A DNA stretch of 42,556 bases from UMGS1251 sp036666555 (lineage in GTDB: Bacteria > Bacillota > Clostridia > Lachnospirales > Lachnospiraceae): NCBI GenBank assembly GCA_036666555.1, contig JAVWVS010000017.1:1-42556 (forward strand). Direction: 5' to 3'. Of the stretch, positions 25,583 through 33,011 are shown piece after piece. Each line of letters starts with the position of its first letter. The stretch's first letter is position 1. Both the position numbers and the translations under genes were made by a program. Below the pieces are notes generated by a model, which saw nothing but the letters and a program-made list of their open reading frames with translations, had not been told where the DNA came from and made no database searches.

Positions 25583-26323
25583 ATGAAGACATTTTCAATG
25601 ACAGATGTCGGGCGAAAGCGAGAAGTAAATCAAGATTATGTATATACGTCGGAGAAACCGGTTGGGAAACTCCTGAACCTTTTTGTTGTTGCGGATGGAA
25701 TGGGTGGACATAAAGCTGGCGATTTTGCATCGAAGTACACCGTAGAGGTGCTAGAGCGAGAGCTTTTAAACAGTGTCAAAGAAGAACCGGAAGAGATGAT
25801 TTGCGAGGCCATTAAAAGTGCGAATCGGAAACTGATTGAAGCGGCAGGAAAAGATGTAAAGTTAGAAGGAATGGGAACCACGCTTGTAGTTGCAACAGTA
25901 ATGGAAAGTACATTGTATTTTGCAAATGTGGGAGACAGCAGATTGTATTTAATTAATCATGGCATTAAACAGCTTTCAAAAGACCATTCACTGGTGGAAG
26001 AAATGGTTCGTTTAGGCGGAATCAATGAGGAAGATGCGAAGCATCATCCGGATAAAAATATTATTACAAGAGCAATTGGAGCAAAAGAAACGGTGGACAT
26101 AGATTTTTTTGAATATCGCTTAAGAAAAGGTGATGTTATATTGATGTGTACCGATGGACTTAGTAACATGGTGGAAGATGAAGAAATATTCAACATTGTT
26201 CAAGGAAGGCGTGATTTGGTAGAAGCAGCAGAGCAGTTGATAGAAAGAGCAAATGAGAATGGTGGAAAAGATAATATAGGGGTTATCTTATTTGACCCAT
26301 TTGCAGGTGAGGTGAGTAGATGA
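25583..26323 (+). CDS. prpC: PP2C-type Ser/Thr protein phosphatase (PrpC/Stp)
   Basis: Metal-dependent phosphatase that reverses PrkC phosphorylation. 246 residues with the motifs in order: VGRKREVNQDYVY (metal Asp), VADGMGGHKAGD, GMGTTLVVA, NVGDSRLYL, DHSLVEEM, CTDGLSNMV and GGKDNIGVIL. RBS AGAGGGAGA. Its stop overlaps the kinase start by four bases (ATGA), the classic phosphatase-kinase pair. Confidence 0.95.
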   Translation: MKTFSMTDVGRKREVNQDYVYTSEKPVGKLLNLFVVADGMGGHKAGDFASKYTVEVLERELLNSVKEEPEEMICEAIKSANRKLIEAAGKDVKLEGMGTTLVVATVMESTLYFANVGDSRLYLINHGIKQLSKDHSLVEEMVRLGGINEEDAKHHPDKNIITRAIGAKETVDIDFFEYRLRKGDVILMCTDGLSNMVEDEEIFNIVQGRRDLVEAAEQLIERANENGGKDNIGVILFDPFAGEVSR

Positions 26324-28374
26324 TAAGACCAGGAGTAATATTAGGGGAACGATATGAAGTGCAGGAAAGAATTGGCGCTGGGGGTATGGCAGATGTATAC
26401 AAGGGGAGAGACCAGAAGCTGAATCGTTTTGTAGCCATTAAAGTGTTGAAAAAAGAGTATCGGGAAGACGATAATTTTGTCAGAAAGTTTAAAACGGAAG
26501 CGCAGTCTGCTGCAGGATTGATGCACCCTAATGTTGTAAATGTATACGATGTGGGGGAAGACCGGGGACTATATTTTATGGTCATGGAATTGGTAGAAGG
26601 AATTACGCTAAAAGAATATATTGAAAAAAAGGGAAGACTTTCTTCAAAGGAAGTCATCAGTATCAGTATTCAGATTTGTAATGGAGTGGATGCGGCACAT
26701 CGTCATCACATCATTCACAGAGATATCAAGCCTCAGAATATTATTATTTCCAAAGAAGGAAAAGTCAAAGTAACGGATTTTGGTATTGCAAGAGTGGCAT
26801 CGTCTAATACAATCAGTTCCAATGCCATGGGTTCGGTACATTACACCTCGCCGGAACAGGCACGGGGTGGTTTTAGTGATGAAAAAAGTGATATTTATTC
26901 GGTGGGAATTACCATGTATGAGATGGCGACCGGGAGAGTACCATTTGATGGGGAAACGACGGTAGCAATTGCGATTAAGCATTTGCAGGAAGATATTACG
27001 CCACCATCGGTATATGTTCCGGACATTCCTTTTAGTCTTGAACAGATTATTTTAAAATGTACGCAAAAGAGTGCGGATAAAAGATATACCAACGCCACAT
27101 TACTGATGATGGATTTGAAACGTTCTTTAGTAGATCCAGAAGGAGCCTTCGTTTCCTTGGCACCATTTGTACAAGGAACTGATACCGTTATGCTTACGGA
27201 TGCGGATATGTCGCGCATTCAGCAGATGGCAGAGGACTATGACGAAGATGATGATTACGATGAAGAAGATTATGATGAAGAGGACTATGACGACGAAGAT
27301 GACCGTGACTATGAACCCAGAAGAAAAGAGAATCATAGTAGCAGAGACAGCGATGTTAATCCCAAAATGGCTAAAGTAATGAAGATTCTTGCAGTGGTAG
27401 TAGCGGTCATTATTATCGGGGTGTTGATTTTTGCAGTGGGAAAAACAGCCGGAATATTTAAATCTGGAATCAAAGATAAGACCAATGCTGTAAAGGAGGA
27501 TTCTACCAAGGCGAAAGTACCTAATATTGTAGGGAAAAAAGAGGCAGATGCAGATAAATTGCTGAGAAAAGCCGGTATTGGAATGAAAGTGGTATCCAGA
27601 GTAGAATCCACAAAGTACGAAAAAGGAATTGTGATAGAACAGAAAACAGCAGCCGGAACCAAAGTAGAGAAAAAATCTTATGTGGAAGTAGTGATTAGTT
27701 CCGGAAAGGCGGCAGAGCTTGTGAATGTACCGGATGTGACGGGTTTGTCAGAAAGTGAAGCCCAATCTGCTCTGAAGTCTGCAGGTTTGAAAATAGGAGA
27801 AACGAACTATGATTACAGTGATGCCGTAGGAGCGAGTGATGTTATTAGCACGGACCCGGGAGCGAATATGCAAGTGGCCAAGGACTCGAAAATAAATATA
27901 TTGGTCAGTAAAGGTGCAAAGAAGGAAGAAAAAGTGAGTGTGCCTAACATTATTGGAAAGTCCCACTCCGATGCCAGTGGGGTGTTATCTGGAAAAGGAC
28001 TGATACTGGGAGATGTTTCCGAAGTTTATGATGCAAATCCGGCAGGTACAGTTATTTCTCAAAGCCCGTCAGCAGGAGAAAAAGTGACTGCAGGAACGTC
28101 CATTAGTGTGACCGTCAGCAAAGGAGAAAAACCGGCAGACACGACCACGGTACCAAGTGTAATAGGAATTACGGAAGCAGATGCTAAAAGTGCAATTAAA
28201 TCGGCCGGATTGACACCGGATGTCCGATATCAGGAATCTCAGGAAGCAGCAGGAGTCGTAATTGAACAGTCGATTGACGGTGGGGAAAAAGTGTCACCGG
28301 GGCAGGTAATTACGATTACAGTTAGCAAAGGACCTGCAAAACCAACGCCACCGGATGACGGTGGAACACAGTAA
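26320..28374 (+). CDS. prkC: PASTA-domain Ser/Thr protein kinase PrkC/PknB
   Basis: Single-pass membrane kinase that senses muropeptides through extracellular PASTA domains. 684 residues. Kinase domain about 1-270 with GAGGMADVYKG, AIKVLKK, HRDIKPQN and DFGIAR followed by an activation loop rich in Ser/Thr. Residues about 306-336 are an acidic DYDE-type stretch, then a basic patch and a membrane helix (about 353-377). Four PASTA repeats start near 399, 469, 538 and 609, each with a VPxxxG beginning and VSKG-type ending; the tail is Pro/Asp rich. Coupled to prpC upstream; rsgA follows after 30 bases. Confidence 0.96.
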   Translation: MIRPGVILGERYEVQERIGAGGMADVYKGRDQKLNRFVAIKVLKKEYREDDNFVRKFKTEAQSAAGLMHPNVVNVYDVGEDRGLYFMVMELVEGITLKEYIEKKGRLSSKEVISISIQICNGVDAAHRHHIIHRDIKPQNIIISKEGKVKVTDFGIARVASSNTISSNAMGSVHYTSPEQARGGFSDEKSDIYSVGITMYEMATGRVPFDGETTVAIAIKHLQEDITPPSVYVPDIPFSLEQIILKCTQKSADKRYTNATLLMMDLKRSLVDPEGAFVSLAPFVQGTDTVMLTDADMSRIQQMAEDYDEDDDYDEEDYDEEDYDDEDDRDYEPRRKENHSSRDSDVNPKMAKVMKILAVVVAVIIIGVLIFAVGKTAGIFKSGIKDKTNAVKEDSTKAKVPNIVGKKEADADKLLRKAGIGMKVVSRVESTKYEKGIVIEQKTAAGTKVEKKSYVEVVISSGKAAELVNVPDVTGLSESEAQSALKSAGLKIGETNYDYSDAVGASDVISTDPGANMQVAKDSKINILVSKGAKKEEKVSVPNIIGKSHSDASGVLSGKGLILGDVSEVYDANPAGTVISQSPSAGEKVTAGTSISVTVSKGEKPADTTTVPSVIGITEADAKSAIKSAGLTPDVRYQESQEAAGVVIEQSIDGGEKVSPGQVITITVSKGPAKPTPPDDGGTQ

Positions 28375-28404
28375 TAAAGGCGAAAAGAACAGGAAATGTA
28401 CAAT

Positions 28405-29289
28405 ATGCAGGGTAAGATTGTAAAAGGAATAGCCGGATTCTACTACGTGGATGTAGTAGAATCCGGTATTTATGAATGCAAGGCAAAAGGAAGTTTTCGC
28501 AGAGATAAGATCAAACCATTGGTCGGGGATAATGTGAATATAGATGTTTTGGATGAAAAAGAAAAACTGGGAAATGTGGTAGAAGTGCTTTCGCGAAAAA
28601 ACGAACTCATTCGTCCCGCGGTGGCCAATGTGGATCAGGCATTGGTGGTGTTTTCAGTAGTCAAACCAACCCCCCATTTAAATCTGCTAGATCGGTTTTT
28701 GATTATGATGGAGAGCAAAGGAATACCGGTCATACTATGCTTTAATAAAAAGGACATTGCCACCAAAGAGGAACAGAAAACACTGCAAGACATTTATGAG
28801 GGTGGCGGCTATCAGATTCTATTCACCAGTGCAGAACAAGAAGAAAACATAGGACTACTGAAGGATATTCTGCGTGGAAAAACAACGGTAGTTGCAGGAC
28901 CTTCAGGAGTTGGAAAATCTTCACTGATCAATATACTGCAGCCTCAGGCGCATATGGAAACGGGAGCAATTAGTAGCAAAATCGAACGAGGAAAACACAC
29001 CACCAGACATTCCGAATTGTTTGCTATTGAGAGCAAGTCTTACATTATGGATACACCTGGATTTAGTTCATTATATACCAATGAATTTGAAAAAGCAGAA
29101 TTAAAATATTACTTTCCTGAATTCACACCCTATGAAGGGCAGTGCAGGTTTCAAGGGTGCAATCATATCAATGAGCCGGATTGCGCAGTGAAAGCAGCAA
29201 TAGCTGGTGGAGCTATTCATAAAATACGCTATGAAAGTTATTTGGACATCTACGCGGAATTGCAGGAAAAAGAGAAAAGGAGATATTGA
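28405..29289 (+). CDS. rsgA: Ribosome small-subunit biogenesis GTPase RsgA
   Basis: Circularly permuted GTPase that checks 30S maturation. About 294 residues: OB-fold (1-70), GTPase core with motifs in permuted order, NKKD (G4) first, then GPSGVGKSSL (G1) and DTPGFSS (G3), and a C-terminal zinc region with CRFQGCNHINEPDC. ATG 28396 is also in frame, but AGGA lies only one base before it and ten before ATG 28405, where the family's usual QGKIVKG start begins. A perfect inverted repeat lies 29 bases into the gene. Position after prpC-prkC is standard for Firmicutes. Confidence 0.94.
   Translation: MQGKIVKGIAGFYYVDVVESGIYECKAKGSFRRDKIKPLVGDNVNIDVLDEKEKLGNVVEVLSRKNELIRPAVANVDQALVVFSVVKPTPHLNLLDRFLIMMESKGIPVILCFNKKDIATKEEQKTLQDIYEGGGYQILFTSAEQEENIGLLKDILRGKTTVVAGPSGVGKSSLINILQPQAHMETGAISSKIERGKHTTRHSELFAIESKSYIMDTPGFSSLYTNEFEKAELKYYFPEFTPYEGQCRFQGCNHINEPDCAVKAAIAGGAIHKIRYESYLDIYAELQEKEKRRY
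28433..28466 (+). repeat. Perfect 14-bp inverted repeat inside rsgA
   Basis: CCGGATTCTACTAC (28433-28446), a six-base loop, and its exact complement GTAGTAGAATCCGG (28453-28466). It encodes the conserved OB-fold residues GFYYVDVVESG. No T run follows, so it is not a simple terminator. Confidence 0.85.
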
Positions 29290-29290
29290 G

Positions 29291-29950
29291 ATGATGATTT
29301 TAGCACCATCCATATTAGCAGCAGATTTTAAAAAATTAGGAGAAGAAATTCAAATCATTGAGAAAAATGGCGCACAGTATTTGCATTTTGATGTTATGGA
29401 CGGGATGTTCGTTCCCAGCATTTCATTTGGTATGCCAGTACTGGAATCAATTCGTCCCATGACCAATCTGGTATGTGATGTACATTTGATGGTACAAGAA
29501 CCCATTCGTTACGTAGAAGCGTTTCGTAAAGCGGGTGCAGATATCATTACCATACATTATGAGGCGTGTGAAGACGTGCAGGCAACATTGCAGTCTATTA
29601 AAGACTGTGGATGTAAGGCCGGAATTTCTATTTGTCCCGAAACAAAAGTGGAAGTATTGAAACCATTTATGGATCAGGTGGATATGATTCTTATGATGTC
29701 GGTACATCCGGGACTCGGAGGACAAAAATTTATTCAGGAATCACTGAATCGAATTGCAGAAGTAAAAGCAATGGTCGTGGAAAAAGGATTGCCGGTAGAC
29801 ATTGAAGTGGATGGTGGAATTTATTTAACCAACGTGGCACAAGTGATTGAGGCAGGAGCCAATGTAATTGTAGCAGGATCTGCAATTTACAAAGGGGACG
29901 CAGGAGCCAATACGAACGCATTTATGGAGATATTAAAAACGTATGAGTAG
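29291..29950 (+). CDS. rpe: Ribulose-phosphate 3-epimerase
   Basis: Interconverts ribulose 5-phosphate and xylulose 5-phosphate in the pentose phosphate pathway. 220 residues from ATG 29291, preceded by AAAGGAGA at the end of rsgA; longer in-frame starts lie inside rsgA. TIM barrel with LAPSILAADF (start), HFDVMDGMFVPSISFG (metal His/Asp), DVHLMV, MSVHPGLGGQKF and EVDGGI (metal Asp), and the phosphate-binding VAGSAIY. Overlaps thiN by 8 bases. Confidence 0.96.
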   Translation: MMILAPSILAADFKKLGEEIQIIEKNGAQYLHFDVMDGMFVPSISFGMPVLESIRPMTNLVCDVHLMVQEPIRYVEAFRKAGADIITIHYEACEDVQATLQSIKDCGCKAGISICPETKVEVLKPFMDQVDMILMMSVHPGLGGQKFIQESLNRIAEVKAMVVEKGLPVDIEVDGGIYLTNVAQVIEAGANVIVAGSAIYKGDAGANTNAFMEILKTYE

Positions 29951-30602
29951 AAAAACGATTGTGATTAGTGGTGGAACATTGGAAGAAGGCTTTGTACTAG
30001 AGGTACTGAAAAATACAGAGCACACATATCTCATTGGAGTGGACAGAGGAAATGCCTTTTTATATGAGCATGGATGCTGTCCAACTCACATTGTAGGGGA
30101 CTTTGATAGTCTATCTCCGGAGATTGTTAAGTATTATCAAACAAAAACAACAATTCCGATACAGGAATTTGATCCGGTAAAAGATGCCTCTGATACGGAA
30201 ATGGCAGTCCGGCTGGCACTGGAATTAAAAAGTGATGAAATTTTATTACTAGGGGCTACCGGGACGAGGATGGACCATGTATGGGCGAATATACAGGTTC
30301 TTTTTGTAGCGAAAGAAGCAAATGTAAAAATGGAAATTCTGGATCCTTATAATCGGATTTGCATTATTTCAGAAGAGACTCATCTTACAAAAGAAAATGC
30401 ATATGGGGATTTTTTTTCTGTATTTCCACTGGGAGGGGCAGTCCCACATTTTTCCATTGAGGGAGCAAAATATCCGTTGACCGACCACACACTGACTCCT
30501 TATGACAGCTTGTGTGTAAGTAATGAAATAAAGGCAGATGAGGTAGTCATTACCTTTCCAAAAGGAAATGTAATTTTGATGGAAACAAGAGAAAATTACT
30601 AA
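29943..30602 (+). CDS. thiN: Thiamine pyrophosphokinase
   Basis: Converts thiamine to thiamine diphosphate with ATP, the cofactor used among others by the PFOR encoded downstream. 219 residues. Motifs: GVDRGNAFLYEHG, HIVGDFDSLSPE with the catalytic acids, KDASDTEMAVRLAL, and LLGATGTRMDHVWANI for substrate binding; a beta-sandwich C-terminal domain ends in ITFPKGNVILMETR. Last gene of the housekeeping cluster; no terminator hairpin is visible behind it. Confidence 0.93.
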   Translation: MSRKTIVISGGTLEEGFVLEVLKNTEHTYLIGVDRGNAFLYEHGCCPTHIVGDFDSLSPEIVKYYQTKTTIPIQEFDPVKDASDTEMAVRLALELKSDEILLLGATGTRMDHVWANIQVLFVAKEANVKMEILDPYNRICIISEETHLTKENAYGDFFSVFPLGGAVPHFSIEGAKYPLTDHTLTPYDSLCVSNEIKADEVVITFPKGNVILMETRENY

Positions 30603-30666
30603 AGTATTACAAAACAGGTATGGATGTTACAAAAATAGTAAGAATTCATAAGAATAGGCTGAAATC

Positions 30667-30695
30667 TTGGCAATGGATAGAAAATGTGATACACT
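30667..30695 (+). promoter_or_regulatory. Promoter of ychF-lgt
   Basis: TTGGCA (30667-30672), 17-base spacer, TACACT (30690-30695) with an upstream TG (TGA before the -10). Start point predicted near 30702. Confidence 0.55.
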
Positions 30696-30711
30696 ACGGG
30701 GTGGAATAAGC

Positions 30712-30780
30712 ATGTTTCGGCATCGTAAGAACAGTCTGAAAAAGGTGTCGAAAATGAAAGATAGAGAGGTAGACAGATGA
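30712..30780 (+). CDS. Possible 22-codon ORF overlapping ychF start
   Basis: Encodes a basic peptide beginning MFRHRKNSLKKVSK and ends in ATGA overlapping the ychF start codon. GGGGTGG (30698-30704) stands seven bases before it, but the predicted transcription start falls inside that site, so only read-through transcripts would carry it. It may be fortuitous. Confidence 0.2.
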   Translation: MFRHRKNSLKKVSKMKDREVDR

Positions 30781-31874
30781 AATTAGGAATTGTAGGGCTT
30801 CCCAATGTGGGAAAAAGCACATTGTTTAATTCTTTAACAAAAGCGGGAGCAGAATCAGCTAATTATCCCTTTTGTACCATAGATCCCAATGTGGGAGTGG
30901 TAACAGTACCGGATGTGAGATTGAATGTGTTGGGGGAAATGTACCACACGAAGAAAATCGTGCCGGCGGCTATTGAATTTGTAGATATTGCGGGATTGGT
31001 AAAGGGAGCGTCTAAGGGAGAAGGACTGGGGAACCAGTTTCTGGCTAACATTAGAGAAGTGGATGCGATTGTACATGTTGTAAGATGTTTTGAAGATGAT
31101 AATATTGTGCATGTGGATGGGAATATTAATCCCCTGAGAGATATTGAAACCATTAATCTGGAATTGATTTTTTCGGATCTTGAGATTTTAGAACGTAGAA
31201 TTTCCAAGGCGATGAAATCGGCTAAAAATGATAAAAAAATTGCCAAAGAATTAGAGCTGATGCAAAAGATTAAAACTCATTTAGAAGAAAGCCGTATGGC
31301 AAAAAGCTTTGTCGTAGAGGACGAAGAAGAACAAGAATGGTTGGACAGTTATAATCTTTTGACTTATAAACCTGTGATTTTTGCAGCGAATGTATCGGAA
31401 GAGGATTTAGGTGATGACGGAGCAGAAAATGTGGGAGTGCAGACGGTTAGGGAATATGCAAAAGCGGAAGGCAGCGAAGTGTTTGTAGTGTGCGCCCAGA
31501 TTGAACAAGAGATTGCCGAACTGGATGATGAAGAAAAGAAAATGTTTCTGGAAGACTTAGGACTGAAAGAATCTGGTTTGGAAAAGCTGATTGCAGCAAG
31601 CTATCGTATTCTGGGACTGATTAGTTATTTGACGGCGGGAGAACCAGAAGTAAGAGCTTGGACGATTCAGGTCGGAACGAAAGCACCACAGGCAGCAGGG
31701 AAGATTCACACGGATTTTGAAAGAGGATTTATTCGTGCGGAAATAGTAAGCTATGATGATTTGATGGCTTGTGGCACCTATGGGACAGCAAAAGAAAAAG
31801 GGCTGGTAAGACTAGAAGGTAAGGAGTACGTAGTAAAAGACGGAGATATTATTTTATTTCGATTTAATGTGTAA
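30777..31874 (+). CDS. ychF: Redox-regulated ATPase YchF (Obg-like)
   Basis: P-loop ATPase of the Obg family that binds ribosomes and affects stress responses; prefers ATP over GTP. 365 residues: G1 GLPNVGKSTLF, switch region SANYPFCTIDPNVG, G3 DIAGLVKGASKGEGLG, the altered G4 region FAANVSEEDL (NxxE in place of NKxD, the basis of ATP preference), a coiled-coil insert (about 120-200) and a C-terminal TGS domain (about 280-365) ending in GDIILFRFNV. RBS GAGAGGT. lgt begins 26 bases later. Confidence 0.95.
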   Translation: MKLGIVGLPNVGKSTLFNSLTKAGAESANYPFCTIDPNVGVVTVPDVRLNVLGEMYHTKKIVPAAIEFVDIAGLVKGASKGEGLGNQFLANIREVDAIVHVVRCFEDDNIVHVDGNINPLRDIETINLELIFSDLEILERRISKAMKSAKNDKKIAKELELMQKIKTHLEESRMAKSFVVEDEEEQEWLDSYNLLTYKPVIFAANVSEEDLGDDGAENVGVQTVREYAKAEGSEVFVVCAQIEQEIAELDDEEKKMFLEDLGLKESGLEKLIAASYRILGLISYLTAGEPEVRAWTIQVGTKAPQAAGKIHTDFERGFIRAEIVSYDDLMACGTYGTAKEKGLVRLEGKEYVVKDGDIILFRFNV

Positions 31875-31900
31875 TTGACGGTGAGGAGAAGGAGCTGGAT

Positions 31901-32836
31901 ATGCAGGAAGCTATTAATTTTCCACATTTGGGAATACATTTAGAAAATGTGGGAACGGGGGTATCTGTTTTTGGATTTAAAATTGCTTATTATGGAATTA
32001 TTATAGGGTGCGCATTACTACTTGGCATTCTGATTGCAGTGGCAGAAGCAAAGCGTACCAAGCAAAATGTAGGAGACTATTTGGATATGTCTATTTATGC
32101 CATTTTGTTTGCCATTGTGGGAGCAAGGCTTTATTACGTTATCTTTTCGTGGGATACTTATAAACATCATTTTTTTAGCATCTTTAATATACGACAGGGT
32201 GGTCTTGCTATTTATGGAGGAGTAATCGCAGCGGTGATCACCATATTTGTATTTGCAGGTTTGAAGAAATTATCCCCGTGGCAGATGCTTGACACAGCAG
32301 TGTTGGGATTGGTAATGGGACAGATGCTTGGACGATGGGGGAATTTCTTCAATCGGGAAGCGTTTGGAGAATATACGAATGGGTTATTTGCCATGCAGCT
32401 TCCAGTAGATGCGGTAAGGATTTCGGATATTACTGACAAAATGAGAGACCATCTTGTAAAGATTAAGGAGACGGCATTTATTCAAGTACACCCCACTTTT
32501 TTATATGAATCCATATGGTGTTTATTATTATTAATATTCTTGTTTTTCTATCGGAAAAAGAAGAAATTTGAAGGTGAATTATTTTTAATGTATTTGTTTG
32601 GATATGGTGTGGGTCGTTTTTGGATTGAAGGACTTCGCACAGACCAATTGTTTTTATTTGGAAGCAAGGTGCCGGTATCGCAGGCATTGGCAGGTATTAT
32701 GGTGATTGTTTCGGCCATTTTGATTTATTACAATCGACAACGAAGAAAACGGAAACACTTAAGTCATCGGACGCGGAATACACATGCGGAACGCCAAACG
32801 AGACCGGAAGAAGGAAGCAGAAAGCATATGCAGTAA
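31901..32836 (+). CDS. lgt: Prolipoprotein diacylglyceryl transferase
   Basis: Inner-membrane enzyme that attaches diacylglycerol to the lipobox cysteine of prolipoproteins; RbsB encoded downstream is a likely client. 311 residues with seven hydrophobic helices, the catalytic-site RQGGLAIYGG, the Lgt signature GRWGNFFNREAFG and the late RFWIEGLRTDQL. The last 40 residues are a basic cytosolic tail (RRKRKHLSHRTR). RBS GAGGAGAAGGAG. Probably in one transcript with ychF. Confidence 0.94.
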   Translation: MQEAINFPHLGIHLENVGTGVSVFGFKIAYYGIIIGCALLLGILIAVAEAKRTKQNVGDYLDMSIYAILFAIVGARLYYVIFSWDTYKHHFFSIFNIRQGGLAIYGGVIAAVITIFVFAGLKKLSPWQMLDTAVLGLVMGQMLGRWGNFFNREAFGEYTNGLFAMQLPVDAVRISDITDKMRDHLVKIKETAFIQVHPTFLYESIWCLLLLIFLFFYRKKKKFEGELFLMYLFGYGVGRFWIEGLRTDQLFLFGSKVPVSQALAGIMVIVSAILIYYNRQRRKRKHLSHRTRNTHAERQTRPEEGSRKHMQ

Positions 32837-32855
32837 AAAATAATCATAAATACGC

Positions 32856-32888
32856 CAAAAACATTCGGATGCTTTCTGGGTGTTTTTG
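32856..32888 (+). terminator. Terminator after lgt
   Basis: CAAAAACA (32856-32863) pairs with TGTTTTTG (32881-32888); five further pairs inside, three of them G-U, enclose the loop. The T run is part of the stem. Confidence 0.6.
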
Positions 32889-32924
32889 CTTTTATTGTAT
32901 GGAAAAAGGAACAAAATATTCAAA

Positions 32925-32961
32925 TCTAGAACTAGACTTTTAAAAAGGAACACGCTATAAT
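32925..32961 (+). promoter_or_regulatory. Promoter of nifJ with overlapping palindrome
   Basis: TAGACT (32933-32938), 17-base spacer, TATAAT (32956-32961). The palindrome TCTAG-AA-CTAGA (32925-32936) overlaps the weak -35 and could be an operator. It does not resemble the Rex consensus. Confidence 0.5.
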
Positions 32962-33011
32962 AGGAACATATATGTGAAAAAATTAACTGCAAAATATAAG
33001 GAGGAACACAA

